Below, piece by piece: positions 24,401-37,000 of a stretch of DNA of 64,000 bases. Positions within the stretch are counted from its first letter, which is position 1. Every line of letters starts with the position of its first letter. A program made the position numbers and the translations under genes. Origin of the DNA: Conus ventricosus (Eukaryota; Mollusca; Gastropoda; Neogastropoda; Conidae); assembly GCA_018398815.1 (NCBI GenBank), contig CM031596.1, forward strand, positions 59,688,459 to 59,752,458. The letters are read 5' to 3'. The notes under the pieces are model-generated. The model saw only the letters and a list, made by a program, of their open reading frames with translations. It made no database searches and was not told the DNA's origin.

Positions 24401-27400
24401 AAAGTTCTTAATTTTGGGGGTCCCCTTTTCAATGCCTTCAAAGTCCTTACCAAATCTGATTACTGCCTCATGATACATTAGAATCCCTTAAGTTTTGTGC
24501 TGGTAGTGATTATAATAAAGTGTATAAAATACTTTGCCAGTTTGGTTTTTCTAAAAATTGTGAGAGAAAAAAAGGCTGATTATATAAACAGTCAGTCTGA
24601 TAATTGAATAGATCTGTCATGTAAATGGAGATGGTTGCAGCATTGCCAACCGTTAGAATACATACATCTGAGATATTTCACAGACATTTTGAACTGTGAA
24701 GAGAGAAGTTTCAGGAATGTGTTGGGTGCAAAACTGAAATGGAAAAACACGTCAGTGAGCTCCAGAGAATTAGTGATTACTTTAACCAGATTATAAGACA
24801 AATAAAAACAAACAAGTGGGGCAAACTTTGCTCCCATGATAAAACAAATATATGCTCACAACTGTTTACTGTTCCATGCCTCGATGAAGATTTCCTTTCG
24901 TTCCATCAAACCGAAGTTCCTGTATTTGTTACTGTCTGTCCATGCATTTGTTTGGCTATATTCAAGATTGAAAAGCCTATGCCGGTCTTGTATCAATATT
25001 AAATTGTGCTTCTTTGTTTCTCCAGTTGTTGTTGCTGTGTAAATGTGTCATTTACAGGGTATATATGGCAAGCTTGCAACATCCGTTTTTTTTTTTTTAT
25101 GTCTCCTTGTTCTGTGTGCTCTGTGTTGTCATTTCTGCTAAGGGATTCGGTGTCATATGCAGTGTTCGTTTAGAGAGGTGGGCATGTATTTATTAATTCA
25201 TAGGAGCAAGGGTTACCCTACATGTTTGTATTTTACTTACTGTTTACTGTTCCCTGCCTCATTTAAGATATCCTTTCAGATTATAAGGTATTAAAACATG
25301 ACAGAAAAGTATTTATCTAATAAAGGTTGGCTTGAAAACGACAAATATGAGCATTGTCAGCAGGTGGACCCAAAAGGGCTTATGAACTGAGCCTTTCGAA
25401 AAACAAAAAAGCAAAAAAATATGGACATATTGTCTGTCACTGCTATAAACAGTTAAGGAAAATGAAGGAAACACTGTGATTCTTTCATTGAAACAATAAG
25501 AAAGAGTTGGGTCCTGAAAAGTTTTAGAATCCTTAGTTCTTACCCCATTCCCCCTCCCCCCCCCCCCCCCCTTCTGTTCAGAACAAATTCTGTGGCCAAA
25601 GGAATGGGCATGTATGTGTGTGTGCCTCACTGACTACATGTTGCTTCAATTTTGTGTGGATTCGCTTCGTTAACATTCCAGTATATTGAGTTGTGTTGAG
25701 TTTGAACAGCCAGTGATGTGAAAAGTCAGGGGAAGAATACAGTGAATAACCTGTGGTGCTCTGTTCGTGATCTGTGGGTGGGTGTGTCAGAGAGCCTGTA
25801 GTGGTGCATGGAGTTATCTGTTCTTTTGTAGTTGGTTGGAAGTGGAGAATCAAATCAGAGCTTGAAATGTCACACCAGGCAATGGAGTTATCCCTCTTAA
25901 TTAAGTTCCAAGAAGGGAGAATGAAATGGTGGAGAAAGGGGAAGTTGGAGTGGCGATTCTTTGGTAAAAAGATGAAAAAAGAATGAATGTTTCATGCTTG
26001 TAGTTTCAAGTTTATTTCTTTTCCCTTTTAATCAAGTAATGAAAAATATTTTCAACCAAGAAAGTCTCTGGTTTACGCAGAGTAAATAATCATTTAAAGT
26101 TGTGGGGGGATGAGATGGTGGAAGTGTTGTGCACCATTTCAAGCCCTGAGAATGCACGTTCTTAACTGCTTGGTGTCTTTGATCTTGTCGCATGGAAAGT
26201 GAATTTGGCAAAGCATTAATATGTGGATGGAAGAATGACATGATTTTCGAATTATTTGGTACCTTGGGAGTTTCTGACCAGAGATTTGGAGAAGAAGGTA
26301 TTTATGCAGAGGATGTGCATGATTGAAGTGCAGAAGACACATTAACAAACATTTTTGTATGTTTAAGATGTTATGCCTGAAAAAGAGAATCAATGGTTTC
26401 AAACAAAACTTACTGTTACATGATTTGTTTCAGTCGCATAATTGAGGAGTGCTGTTTGAACTTTTAGGTAGCCAGACACACTGGTGTAATACTGAAGGTC
26501 TGCCAGAAGATGCTTCCCAAATGGATGAGCTGATTAGCTAATTATTGACTGAAGATGCCATGTGAAGTTCTGTAGTCAGTCATTAAAAAAAACCCAGACA
26601 TATTGTTTAAATTACATTAAATGTTTTGCAAGATGCTTTAGGCATGTAAAACTTTGTTAGATGTTCTGTCTCCATTTCAGGGAAGGTTGCTTTTTTTCAA
26701 AACTTATTCTTTGATGCATTCTTTGTGAATTATAAGACCATTGTACAGAGGGGTACTACAAAAGAGCAGTAACTCTTTTGTTTTTACCCAGACAAGCTTC
26801 CTTGGGCTGCCATTTGCAGAGCTGAACATGGCTTCTGTTTTTTTTTAGATCAGTGATTTTGGATGTAAAACTTTTAGTCATTGGTTGCAGGTTGACGTTC
26901 ATCCATTGGAGTGTTGCATGCACCATGTTGAAAGTGATGACTTTGGTCCATTTCAAAGGAGAAGTTAGGATATCAGACTATCTATTTTGGTCAGGACCAT
27001 TCCCCTGAACAATGAACTGACAAAGTTCATGTGACAGCATCTTGAGACTAAAACTTCTTGCAGTGTGCCAATAATTTGGACATAATGATGGAGTTTTAGC
27101 ATGCTGAATAGACAGCCCACTAAGGTACTGAGAAATCCATGTTCTGAATTTAAATCATGCATGAGCTGTGTTCTTTGCTTTTCTTCCTTCCCAGCCCCTC
27201 CATCCCTGTTCCTTACCCAGCTGCAAATCTTCATTCTATGAGATTGCAGATGGTGGTATGGGTGCTAGTTCTTACAGCAAAGAGCATAAAGCAAATTCCC
27301 TCTGGGGAAGAAACCTTGACGCGGTCGGAGGGCTGGCTCAGTGATCCCTTGGGCTCTGCTGATTGGGGCATCAAGACTTGAATGGATGGCTGGGTTTTTG

Positions 27401-30400
27401 TTAAGGCGTCAAGGCCTGTATAGCCAAGTTCCTGTTTGGCCTAAGCACATCATATTAGGAGTTGATACCCTGGTAAAGTCTCCCACGTCAGAAAGGTTAA
27501 GGATGAGGGCCCTGACAAATAGTAACCCACCTTTTTCCTGTTCTATCTTCTACCTTTCTTAACTCTTTCATTCCTACATTTCTATGAACCATTACTTACT
27601 CTTGATCCTAGATTCTTATAATTCATGTATTCCCTTCATTCCTGGATTTAGAGAGAAAAAAAAAGTGTAAATGAGAACTGCCACGTATGCAGTACCAAAC
27701 CAGCCAGAATAGCAGCGACCACTTTCCCACGCTGTAGGGGCCATCGCATCCATTCCATTCATAAACACTGCCGCGCGAGCGACCCGGTCATGATGTGTAC
27801 CGATGACGCGACTCGCGTGAAGTTCAAAGCGCTTACCGCAAGAACCGATTTTCCGGGCTGCAGGAAGGAAAGGAGGAATTTTGTGCTGCCTGGCTTTCCG
27901 GGCTGCAGGAAGGAAGGGTAGGATTTCTGCAAACCGGAAAACCGGTTGTGGGATGAAAGAGTTAATGGATCTTTTCTATTTTCATCTCCTTTGAAGTCTT
28001 CTTTTCCACATTGTAGTCTTCTTAAGATCCACTGTGTTTTTCCATGTGGTTTGACCTGTGATGGAGGGGAATAAGATCCTATTGATTGGGAGGGCAGGTA
28101 CCCTGGACACATCTCTTCGGTTCAGACCTCTTCTTGACAGGAGATATACACTGCTCAGGTGTATCAATCGGCTACCCCCGCATGGGCTGGGTCAAGACAG
28201 GCAGTTCCCCAGCTGACCAAGGTAACCCCTGTTGTGCTTGGCACTCTGTCCCCCGGAGCTGAGCATGATAAGGGCAGATAGAGTAAGTGGCCTCTGTTTG
28301 TTTTATACATAGCTGCCAACTGCTACGAGATCGCCGTAGTTTGCTACGCCAAGAGAATGCTTGCTACGACGCTACTACGATCATTAAATTGCTACGGCGA
28401 AAAAAAAAAATCGAAGATACTTTCGTTTTGTTTGGACAGCGCTAAGTAACGTCTCTATCGGTCTGTCGGAACTGCATTTCCGCTTTCGGTTTACTGTAGC
28501 ACGTAGAATTTTTTTTTACAATTTGCCCTCTTCCTCTGCTTCATCTCTGTATAATACATTTAGATATACTAAGAGTACTGTAGCTTTAATGTGGTCCGTA
28601 AAACTGGTATAAGGCCTGAATTTCTTTTAGAACGCGCCAAAATTAAGTTGCTACTGTCAAATTGGAAATGCTACTGTGAAAATTGTGAAATACTACTGTA
28701 AGCCGCATGAGCAGGTTGCAGCTCTGTATATATCCCTTCCGTAGCCAGGAAGAGGTCAAACCAGTGACTTTTTACCCAGGCCCGTAGACTCCATGCTGGG
28801 GGGTAAAGGAGAGATGAAATAAAAACACTTCAAAATGGCTTTTTCACAAAATTCTCTCCCCCTGCACCCATCCCCCCCTCCCTAAAAAAAGGGAAGGTAA
28901 TAACACCAGTGACCAAGGACTTGGATCTTGACAGTGATTTGGACACAGAAACAAGGAAAAGGACAGGATTCTGGGCTTCCTGGCTGGGGTCGAAGGAACT
29001 GAACAGGAGAAACCGATTTCAGCTCTAAGTCCTTTTGCAATCCAGAAACTTTTCCAGGAGATACAAGGTGATGCTCAGTCGATCAAAAGGCTTAGAAATG
29101 GGTCGTTCTGGTTTTAATGTTCTCTCAAAACCAGCACAACCCACTGCAGATGGAGTAACAGGAAGAGTCTTGCTACTTATCTACAAGTCTCTTCTGGTCA
29201 GCCCTATTGACTTAGATACTTCTCTTCAAGCTTTAGCCAGAAGAATAACTTTGGATAAAGCAGTAATGGTGTGTTCTTTATATTTACCACCATCTACCCT
29301 AGTCAGTCGACAAGAGCTGGTCAGCCTGACTGGAGAACTCCCACAACCTTTTTTACTGTTGGGTGTTTTTTCAATGGGCACAGTCCTAAGGGTAGTGTGA
29401 ATTTTTCATCCAGAAGTCTCCTTCTTGAAGATGTCTTTTCAGAGGTCGATTTGTGTTGTCTGAATGATAGGTCTCCAACTTACCGCCATTCTTCCACAGA
29501 TACACTTTTGTGTTTAGATTTGTGGATGTGTGATCCCTCGCTGGCCTTTGGGCCAATGAACAGTGTGGGTTACGGAAGTACTATTCTACCATTGACCATT
29601 TAGTCCATCTTGAAACTACCATCTTTCCCTGAAGTTGGAGTATGGTTGCCTTAATGGCGAGATAAAAAAAAACGGTCATACACACAAAACTCCACTCCCT
29701 ATACAGGGGGTGTCCGCAGGAGTATCAGCCTGCGTATGCTGAAGAAGAAGAAACTACCATCTGCAATGCCTTCATTAATAAGTTAATAAACAACATGTGG
29801 TTGCTATCTTTTTTGATCCGGAGAAAGCCTATAATACCACTTGGAAGTATGGAATTCTTATGGATCTTCAAAACTTGGTTTTTGTGGTCGTCTGCCTTTA
29901 TTTATTCAAAACTTCCTGGCTGATTGGCAGTTCCAAATCTGTATTGGCACCACGCTGTCTGACATTCATGGGCAGGAGTTGGGTGTACCTGAAGGGTACA
30001 TTCTTTCTCCTGCTCTTTTCAGTATCAAAATTAACGAGATTGTCAGTTCAGTGAACCAGAGTTCCGAGTCCTCTATGTTTATTGATGACTTCGCACTCTA
30101 TGCAGTTGGAGCCTTTTATGCCAGCATACAGCGTCGACTCCAACTTTGTGTGGATAAGATTTGACAGTGGGCCGAGGAAAACGGGTTTACCTTTTCAAGC
30201 ACCTGAACAGTCTATCCATTTTCACAATTTTTGTCAGTTCTTTGCGGATCCTGAAATTTGTTTAGACAAATCCACCATTCCAGCTATGAAGAAGCCAAAT
30301 TTCTGTGGGCTCCTTATTTTTTTAAATCAAAAATTGAACTTTAAAAGTCACACCCAATACCTAAGAACTGCTTGTCAGAAAACACTGAACATTCCGAGAG

Positions 30401-33400
30401 TTGTGGCACACATGGATTGGGCCACTGATAAGAAAACTCTTCTCCATCTTTACAGGACTCTGATCTGCTCAAAACTGGACTATGGGTGTGTAGTCTATGG
30501 CTCGGCCAGACCTTCCTTCTTGAAAAGTCTAGATCGTATCCACCATGAAGGGCTTTGACTCTCGGGTGCATTCGCACCACCCCTGTTTATAGCCTGCATG
30601 CTGAGGCAGGAGAACCATCCCTCTCTCGAACCGACGGCTGAAATTTTCCGTGAACTACTGTTTAAATCTCTCTTCAGAACCCCAAAACTCTTCAAATGAC
30701 TGCGTTTTTTACCCCAAGTTCCAAAAGAAATTCGATGACCACCCTAGTTCCATTTCGTCCTTGGGAATTCATATTCTTCACCATTAGAACAATGCAGATA
30801 TAGGCCATGGAGTAATGTGTTATTTATCCAAGTTTCCTGATGACCTACCATGGACTTTCTTCGCTCTGGAGATCCGGTTTGATTCAGCGTTGTATTTTAA
30901 AGATACCACTAGCTCCTTAGCATACAGGTCCTTTTTCGCTGAATTGTATTTGAAGTTCCAATCCTTCAGAAGAATTTTCACAGATGGTTCCAAATCGGAT
31001 GAGGGGGTTGCCTCTGCTGTGTTTTGTGTAACAAGTCCTTCTCAGACATGTTCCAAACACATTCCCACTGACAGCTCCATCTACACTGCTGAGTTGACAG
31101 CCTTGATCCTGGGTCTTGAAATGGCCTCTAAATCCAAACATAAAGACTTCCTCAGTTTGTTGGACTCACTTTCTGCTTTGGAAGCCATTGCCAGCCATAA
31201 CCTCAAGCACCCTCAACTGCTGAAAGTATTTGAACTATACACCTCTCTGAAGTCAGATGGATACAACATAGTTTTGCTTGGGTTCCCAGTCATGTGGGCA
31301 TTTGAAATAACGAGTTGGTTGATCAACTTACCAAGAATGCCATAAAGAAAGAGTTGAGTAGATTGTCCCTCACACTGATCTAAAACCCAAGCCCAGGCTT
31401 ATGTCAAAGACCTCTGGCAAGAGGAATGGAACTCGCAGACAGATAGCAAACTGTTCAAGATCCGTCCAGACCTGAAAGAGTTTTTACCATGTTCCCGAGG
31501 CGGCCGTAAAGAAGAAACAGTCTTGTGCTGTATGCATACAGGCCACTCGTTTTACGCTCATTCTTATCTTTTTAAAGTGAAGAAGATCTGTGATGCTTTC
31601 CACGTCATGCACCATTCACAGTGAAATATATTCTTTTAGAGTGTTGAAACTTGCAAGATGTGAGACATAAGCATTTTACAGCAGAGTCCATGAAAACCTT
31701 GTTCAGAGATGTCCCACCTAATGTGATCTTTGAATCTCTGAAAGAGATCAACATTTTTCATTTGATTTCAAAATTTTACAGAAGAAAGATTGTTAACAAA
31801 ATTTCTGGTGTGTTTTTAGGAGGTGTATTTTAAAGGGATGTGTGAATGAATTGGGTTTTTTTTTTCTTTTTTTATGACTTGTGAGCTGACTTCAAAGCAG
31901 TGACAATCCTGATAGGCCCTTTGCGGTCAGCTAGGCTACACGCAACATTACCTTACCTTACCTCTGGTTTGAAATCTGCATTTGATTTGAAATTAAGAAA
32001 GGTGGAAATTGTTCTGCTCACCAGGCCAGTGACAATGGTGTTTGAGGGGCAAGAAAAGGACGACTTCTGGAACATTCTTGGAGGCAAAGAGGAATACGCA
32101 TCAGAAAAGCACTTGCAGGTTTGATAGCGGCTGTCTGTGAGATCAGTTAGAAAAATAGCAGTAGACTGTGTGCAGGCCTGAGTCTGGAGGAAAAGTAAGT
32201 CTGGACTGCTTTAATCAAAGTAAAGTCGCAGAGAAACAGTTTGTTATTTAAAGTGCAAGTTTTTTTCACCATCTGTCTTACAAAATTGAATATGTGTATA
32301 TTACTGGATTGACTGGTTAAGGATTGTTGGGCATGAAGGGGACGAGGGAAGAGTAGTGGATGCTCACTCTCTATCTTTTGTGAACACTAATTTGGGTTTC
32401 ATGTTCCTTGTAACATCATTAACGCATGCATGACCAGTGTATTTGGTTAATGCGTAGGTCAAGAAACATTAAGTTTCGATGAGATCTGATTCCTGGTTGT
32501 CATTGGTGGCTTTTTCTTTTTCTTTTTTTTTTTCCAATCTCATGTTTTTATTACATTCATTTGTATGTTTATTTTATCTCTTATGTGTTTGAGATCTCAT
32601 GGCTGAACAGGTTTTTTATGGCAAAGCATGTATGGATTTGTCTACATGAACAACAAACATATAACAAATGATAACAACGGCACAGAGAAGGTTAGATAGA
32701 TACCCAAAGCCTGACCAGTGCATTGGGCTTATACGCAGGTCAGACATCTGCTAATTCATAGTCATGAAGCCTGCTTCATACATTCTCTCATCTCAGTCAT
32801 GAATTATTTATCCATCGACCATAAGTCGTGCCCAGTGTGGTCTCAAAACTTAGCAGATGTCATGTAGCGTATGTGGATTACTCTGCACGTAGTAACACCT
32901 TGATAAAACTGAAACTAAGAGCAGTGATGCCTTCTTGCCAAGCGGGATTCAGGCATGTTTTTGGACAGGTAAGTATATCAGAGAATTACTTTTAGTAATG
33001 AGATTCCTTTGTAAACATTAATGACAATTAATTTGGAAGGTTTGTATTGAACATGATGGAAAAGACAGAATCAGAAATCTGTGTCCATTCTTTAATGAGG
33101 GTTTGCTGTGTTGTGTGTGCAGGACGAGGGCAGCCACCCACCCCGCCTCTTCCAGATTTCCAATGCCAGTGGCAACGTGAAGGCCGAAGAAATTGGGGAT
33201 TTTGTACAGGTCTGTGTGTTTTGTTGCATTTTTTTTTCAAGTGATTGTGTGTGTGTGTTGTGTGTGTGTTGTGGGGTGTGTGTGTGTGTGTGTGTGTTGT
33301 GTGTGTGTGTGTGTGAGCATTATGAATTTTGGAAAAGATCCTAGAAAACAAGTAAGTGGTTGAAATTGAGAATGTGTAATGCTAACAAGATGTTAATATA

Positions 33401-34012
33401 ATCAGGCTTGACCATGTCTGTGAATGGAAGTGTTAGAACAGAACTAGCATCCTAGAGCAGGACAGCAATGTCATATGCTCTTACACCACAACCTACACTA
33501 AGTGGAAGCATGGAAAGCACTCACTCAAACTTTTTCATGTTCGCATTGTATCAGCCCTGGACTCCCAGGGCCTCTCAAAGTTTAGTTAGTGCTAGATGTT
33601 GGCTGTACAAAATGCCATGACAGCCACCCAGTTGTTGAATTTCTTCTGGACAGACACATGAACAGATGCAAACATAGATATGACTGAAAATAGCACCATG
33701 CTTCACAAGCTGCACATGGGCACAGGGTAAACATCAAGATTACAGTAATGACACTGTATTCCTGTGAGTATATGTGTTTATGGTGGTGGAATATTTGGAG
33801 AGGAGAAATGAAGCACTGAGCGTTTCCCATTGTGCTGTGATGGATGCTCGGGCTGCAACAACAAAACTGTTGTTCATGTCCCTCTTGCAAATCTATGACC
33901 TTGTAGTCAGGACTTGATCTGGTATGTACGTATTTGTGTTGTGGCATTGCATTTTTTGTGCACTTGCACCCAATCATCTTGTATTGCGCCTCTGTGTTAG
34001 TTTGTGGGTAAA

Positions 34013-34071
<59 letters not shown>

Positions 34072-37000
34072 ATGCGTGATTGCATGTGTGTGTGTGCATG
34101 TGTGTGTGTTTTGTTGTTTGTTTTGATTATTGATTGTACTTGCTAAGGCACTCGTACAATAAATCATCAGTTAGATATTATGAGATTTAGCTATAATTTT
34201 GTGTTTATTTATTTATTTATTTTTTTGTCCTACGTCTTTGCAGGATGACCTGATCCCAGAAGATGTGATGTTGTTGGACTGTTGGGAGTGCCTGTATCTG
34301 TGGGTGGGCGAAGGCTCCAACAAGGAAGAGCGTAAGGGGGCTGAGAACTTGGCCAAGGTCAGTGGATAGTTCACCTTCCAAAGGGAGGGGAGTGTTAATG
34401 GTTGGGAAGTGTTGGTAGAGGGGTTGAAACATGTTAATGCAGACACACCCATGGGGATATGCATGCATGTGCCATGCGCTCAGGCATGAATTTTACAGGT
34501 AATAATAATAATAATAATAATGGTTTCTTATATAGCGCTTAATCAAACAAATTTCTCTAAGCGCTTTACAAAGTCATATTACATTCACCCTTCTCATATA
34601 CAATAATACACCTTACACCCAGCTACAAATACTATTACTACAATAACTAACAAATCCTTATCCTATGAGTGTGACATTCACTTATTTTTCAAATATCACT
34701 ACAAAAATTGAATCCTATAACGTTCAATCATACAACAAATACATATAATAGAAAACATACACATACACTACATTTGAAAAGGCCCAGACGGCTATGAGAT
34801 AGGTTGTACACCCCCCCCCCCCCCCCACAGCATTGACTAATTATGAGAAAATAGATGGGTTTTAAGTTTAGACTTGAAAGAAGAAGAGATAGAATCTGAA
34901 TGTCTGGGAGTCTGTTCCACGTCGCTGGAGCTTGAAAAGAGAAAGATTTTTCACCAGTAGTAGTCCTGAAGCGAGTCATTCGTAGAACGTGGTCGTCAGC
35001 ACAGGAGCGTAGTTGTCAAGAGGGGGTGTAGATTTTAAGGAGATCTGAGAGATAAGAAGGTCCATTTTTAAAGAGAGCACAGAAAGTGAGAGTTGAGATT
35101 TTGTACGAGATACAGTTTGAGACAGATAGCTAGTGAAGAGAGTGAAGTAGAGGCGAAATGTGATCATATTTTCCTGCTCTACAGACGACTCGAGCTGCAT
35201 GATTTTGGATTTGCTGTAATCTTTCTATCAGGTATTTTGGAAGGCCGGCCAAAAGTGAGTTGCAGTAATCTATTCTAGATAAGACAAATGCACAAATGAG
35301 AGTTTTTGTAGCATCTGTAGAGAGAAGGTGACGTACGGAGCTGATTCTTCTTAGTTCTAAATAGGCAATCTTGCAAATATTTGAAACCTGTTTCTCAAAG
35401 GAAAGGGAATGGTCAAGAATGACCCCTAGACTGCAGACAGAGGTGGAGACAGAGACAGTACAGTCATTGATAGTGACAGTTGAAGGCAGAGAAGGATGGT
35501 TAGGTTGTTTTGCCACGAACATGAGTTCCGTCTTGTCGTCGTTTAGTTGTAGTTTGTTGGTTGTCATCCAGTCCTTCAGATCTGCAATGCAGCCCCACGT
35601 CCAAGAAATCAGTGAGTCAATTTCAGCAATGGGAGCCGACTGATGAAGTTGAGTATCGTCAGCAAAGCTCTCATGCGACATGGCGTGACCACTGATGACG
35701 TCAGACACAGGACTAGCATACAGCACAAAAAGAACTGGCCCCAGTACAGAACCCTGAGGCACACCGTACCTAAGAGGAGAACTATCTGAGTATCTGCCCT
35801 GTACACACACTGTCTGAGTCCGTCCAGTCAAATAAGAGATAATCCAGTCGAGAGCTGTGTCTTTGAATCCAAAGGAAGTTTGAAGCCGTGAGAACAAAAT
35901 ATTATGATCGATCATGTCAAATGCTGCGGAGAGGTCTAACATCGCTAATAAGGAAACATTCCCATCGTCAAGCCTGCAGAGGAGGTCATTGACTATACGG
36001 AGGAGTGCTGTCTCACAACTATGGCCTTGTCTGTAAGCAGACTGATGAGGATTCAGAAGGTGATTCTTTTCGAGATGTTCTAGAATTTGTTCCAAAACGA
36101 TCTTCTCCAATAATTTTGATAGAAATGACAAATTTGATACAGGCCGATAATTCTTTAAAACATTTTTATCTAATGAAGGTTTCTTGATCAATGGACATAC
36201 CACTGCGGACCGGAAGATTTCAAGAACATGACAGAGGACAAAGAGGTATTGATAACATGAGTAAGATGGGGTAGGACGTTATCAGTGCACTGAAAGAGCA
36301 AGCTAGTGGGAATGGCATCAAGTTCACATGATTTAGGGCTGCATCGCAAAGTTTTTTGACATAGTCTTGACTAACAGGGCTAAAACAAGCCAAAGGAGGT
36401 CCACAGTAAACTTTGTCATTCAGAGAATGTACAGGTGCAGTAGAATCTAGCTTTTCACAGATAGTGTCAATTTTGCCATTGAAAAACTCTAAGAATTTCT
36501 GAGGGAGCTCTTGAGTTTGGAAGATGGTGGGAAGGGGGAGTAGCTGACTTTGCCTAGGAGACTATTTGTGACATTAAATAGTTGCTTGGCCGTACTACAG
36601 GCCAATATCCTTGAAGAATAGAACAAAGTTTTTGCCTGATGAACAATGTCAGTAACATGATTTCTCGCAGTTTGATATATTTCCCTGTGCACAGTCAGTC
36701 CCGTGGCGTGCCATCGCCTCTCAGCCCCCCTCCTCTCCTGCTTGGCCTCCGACAACTCGGGACCCACTGTGTTGTGCCATTGACACAGTGAGTGATCAGT
36801 GATCAAGCGCCTGCTCACTGGAGCATGCTTATCAAGCGTGGCACGGAGGGGAGAGGGCAGCTGACAGGCCGATGGCTCGCTCGGTATGGCCGTGGTCAGA
36901 TCAGATTTGAAAGCCTCTATATCGATAGCAGAAATTTTCCTAACTTCCTTGTAAGTCTTTGGAACGGCGGGCCTAACAGTATCTAATTCACACTTCACAG

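Larger units (their letters stand above)
27285..31966 (+). mobile_element. RNase-H-bearing LINE (I/Nimb-like), largest copy, with nested insertions
   Basis: The 5' UTR (27285-28860) is interrupted by two MITEs. Endonuclease text occurs at 29260-29560 ([38 protein letters not shown]). Reverse transcriptase spans about 29790-30560 (FIDDFALY at the active-site box; [20 protein letters not shown]). RNase H spans about 30960-31340 ([40 protein letters not shown]). The 3' UTR ends with TTACC repeats. An RNase H after the RT points to the I superfamily (I, Ingi, Nimb). Several frameshifts; dead. Confidence 0.85.
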
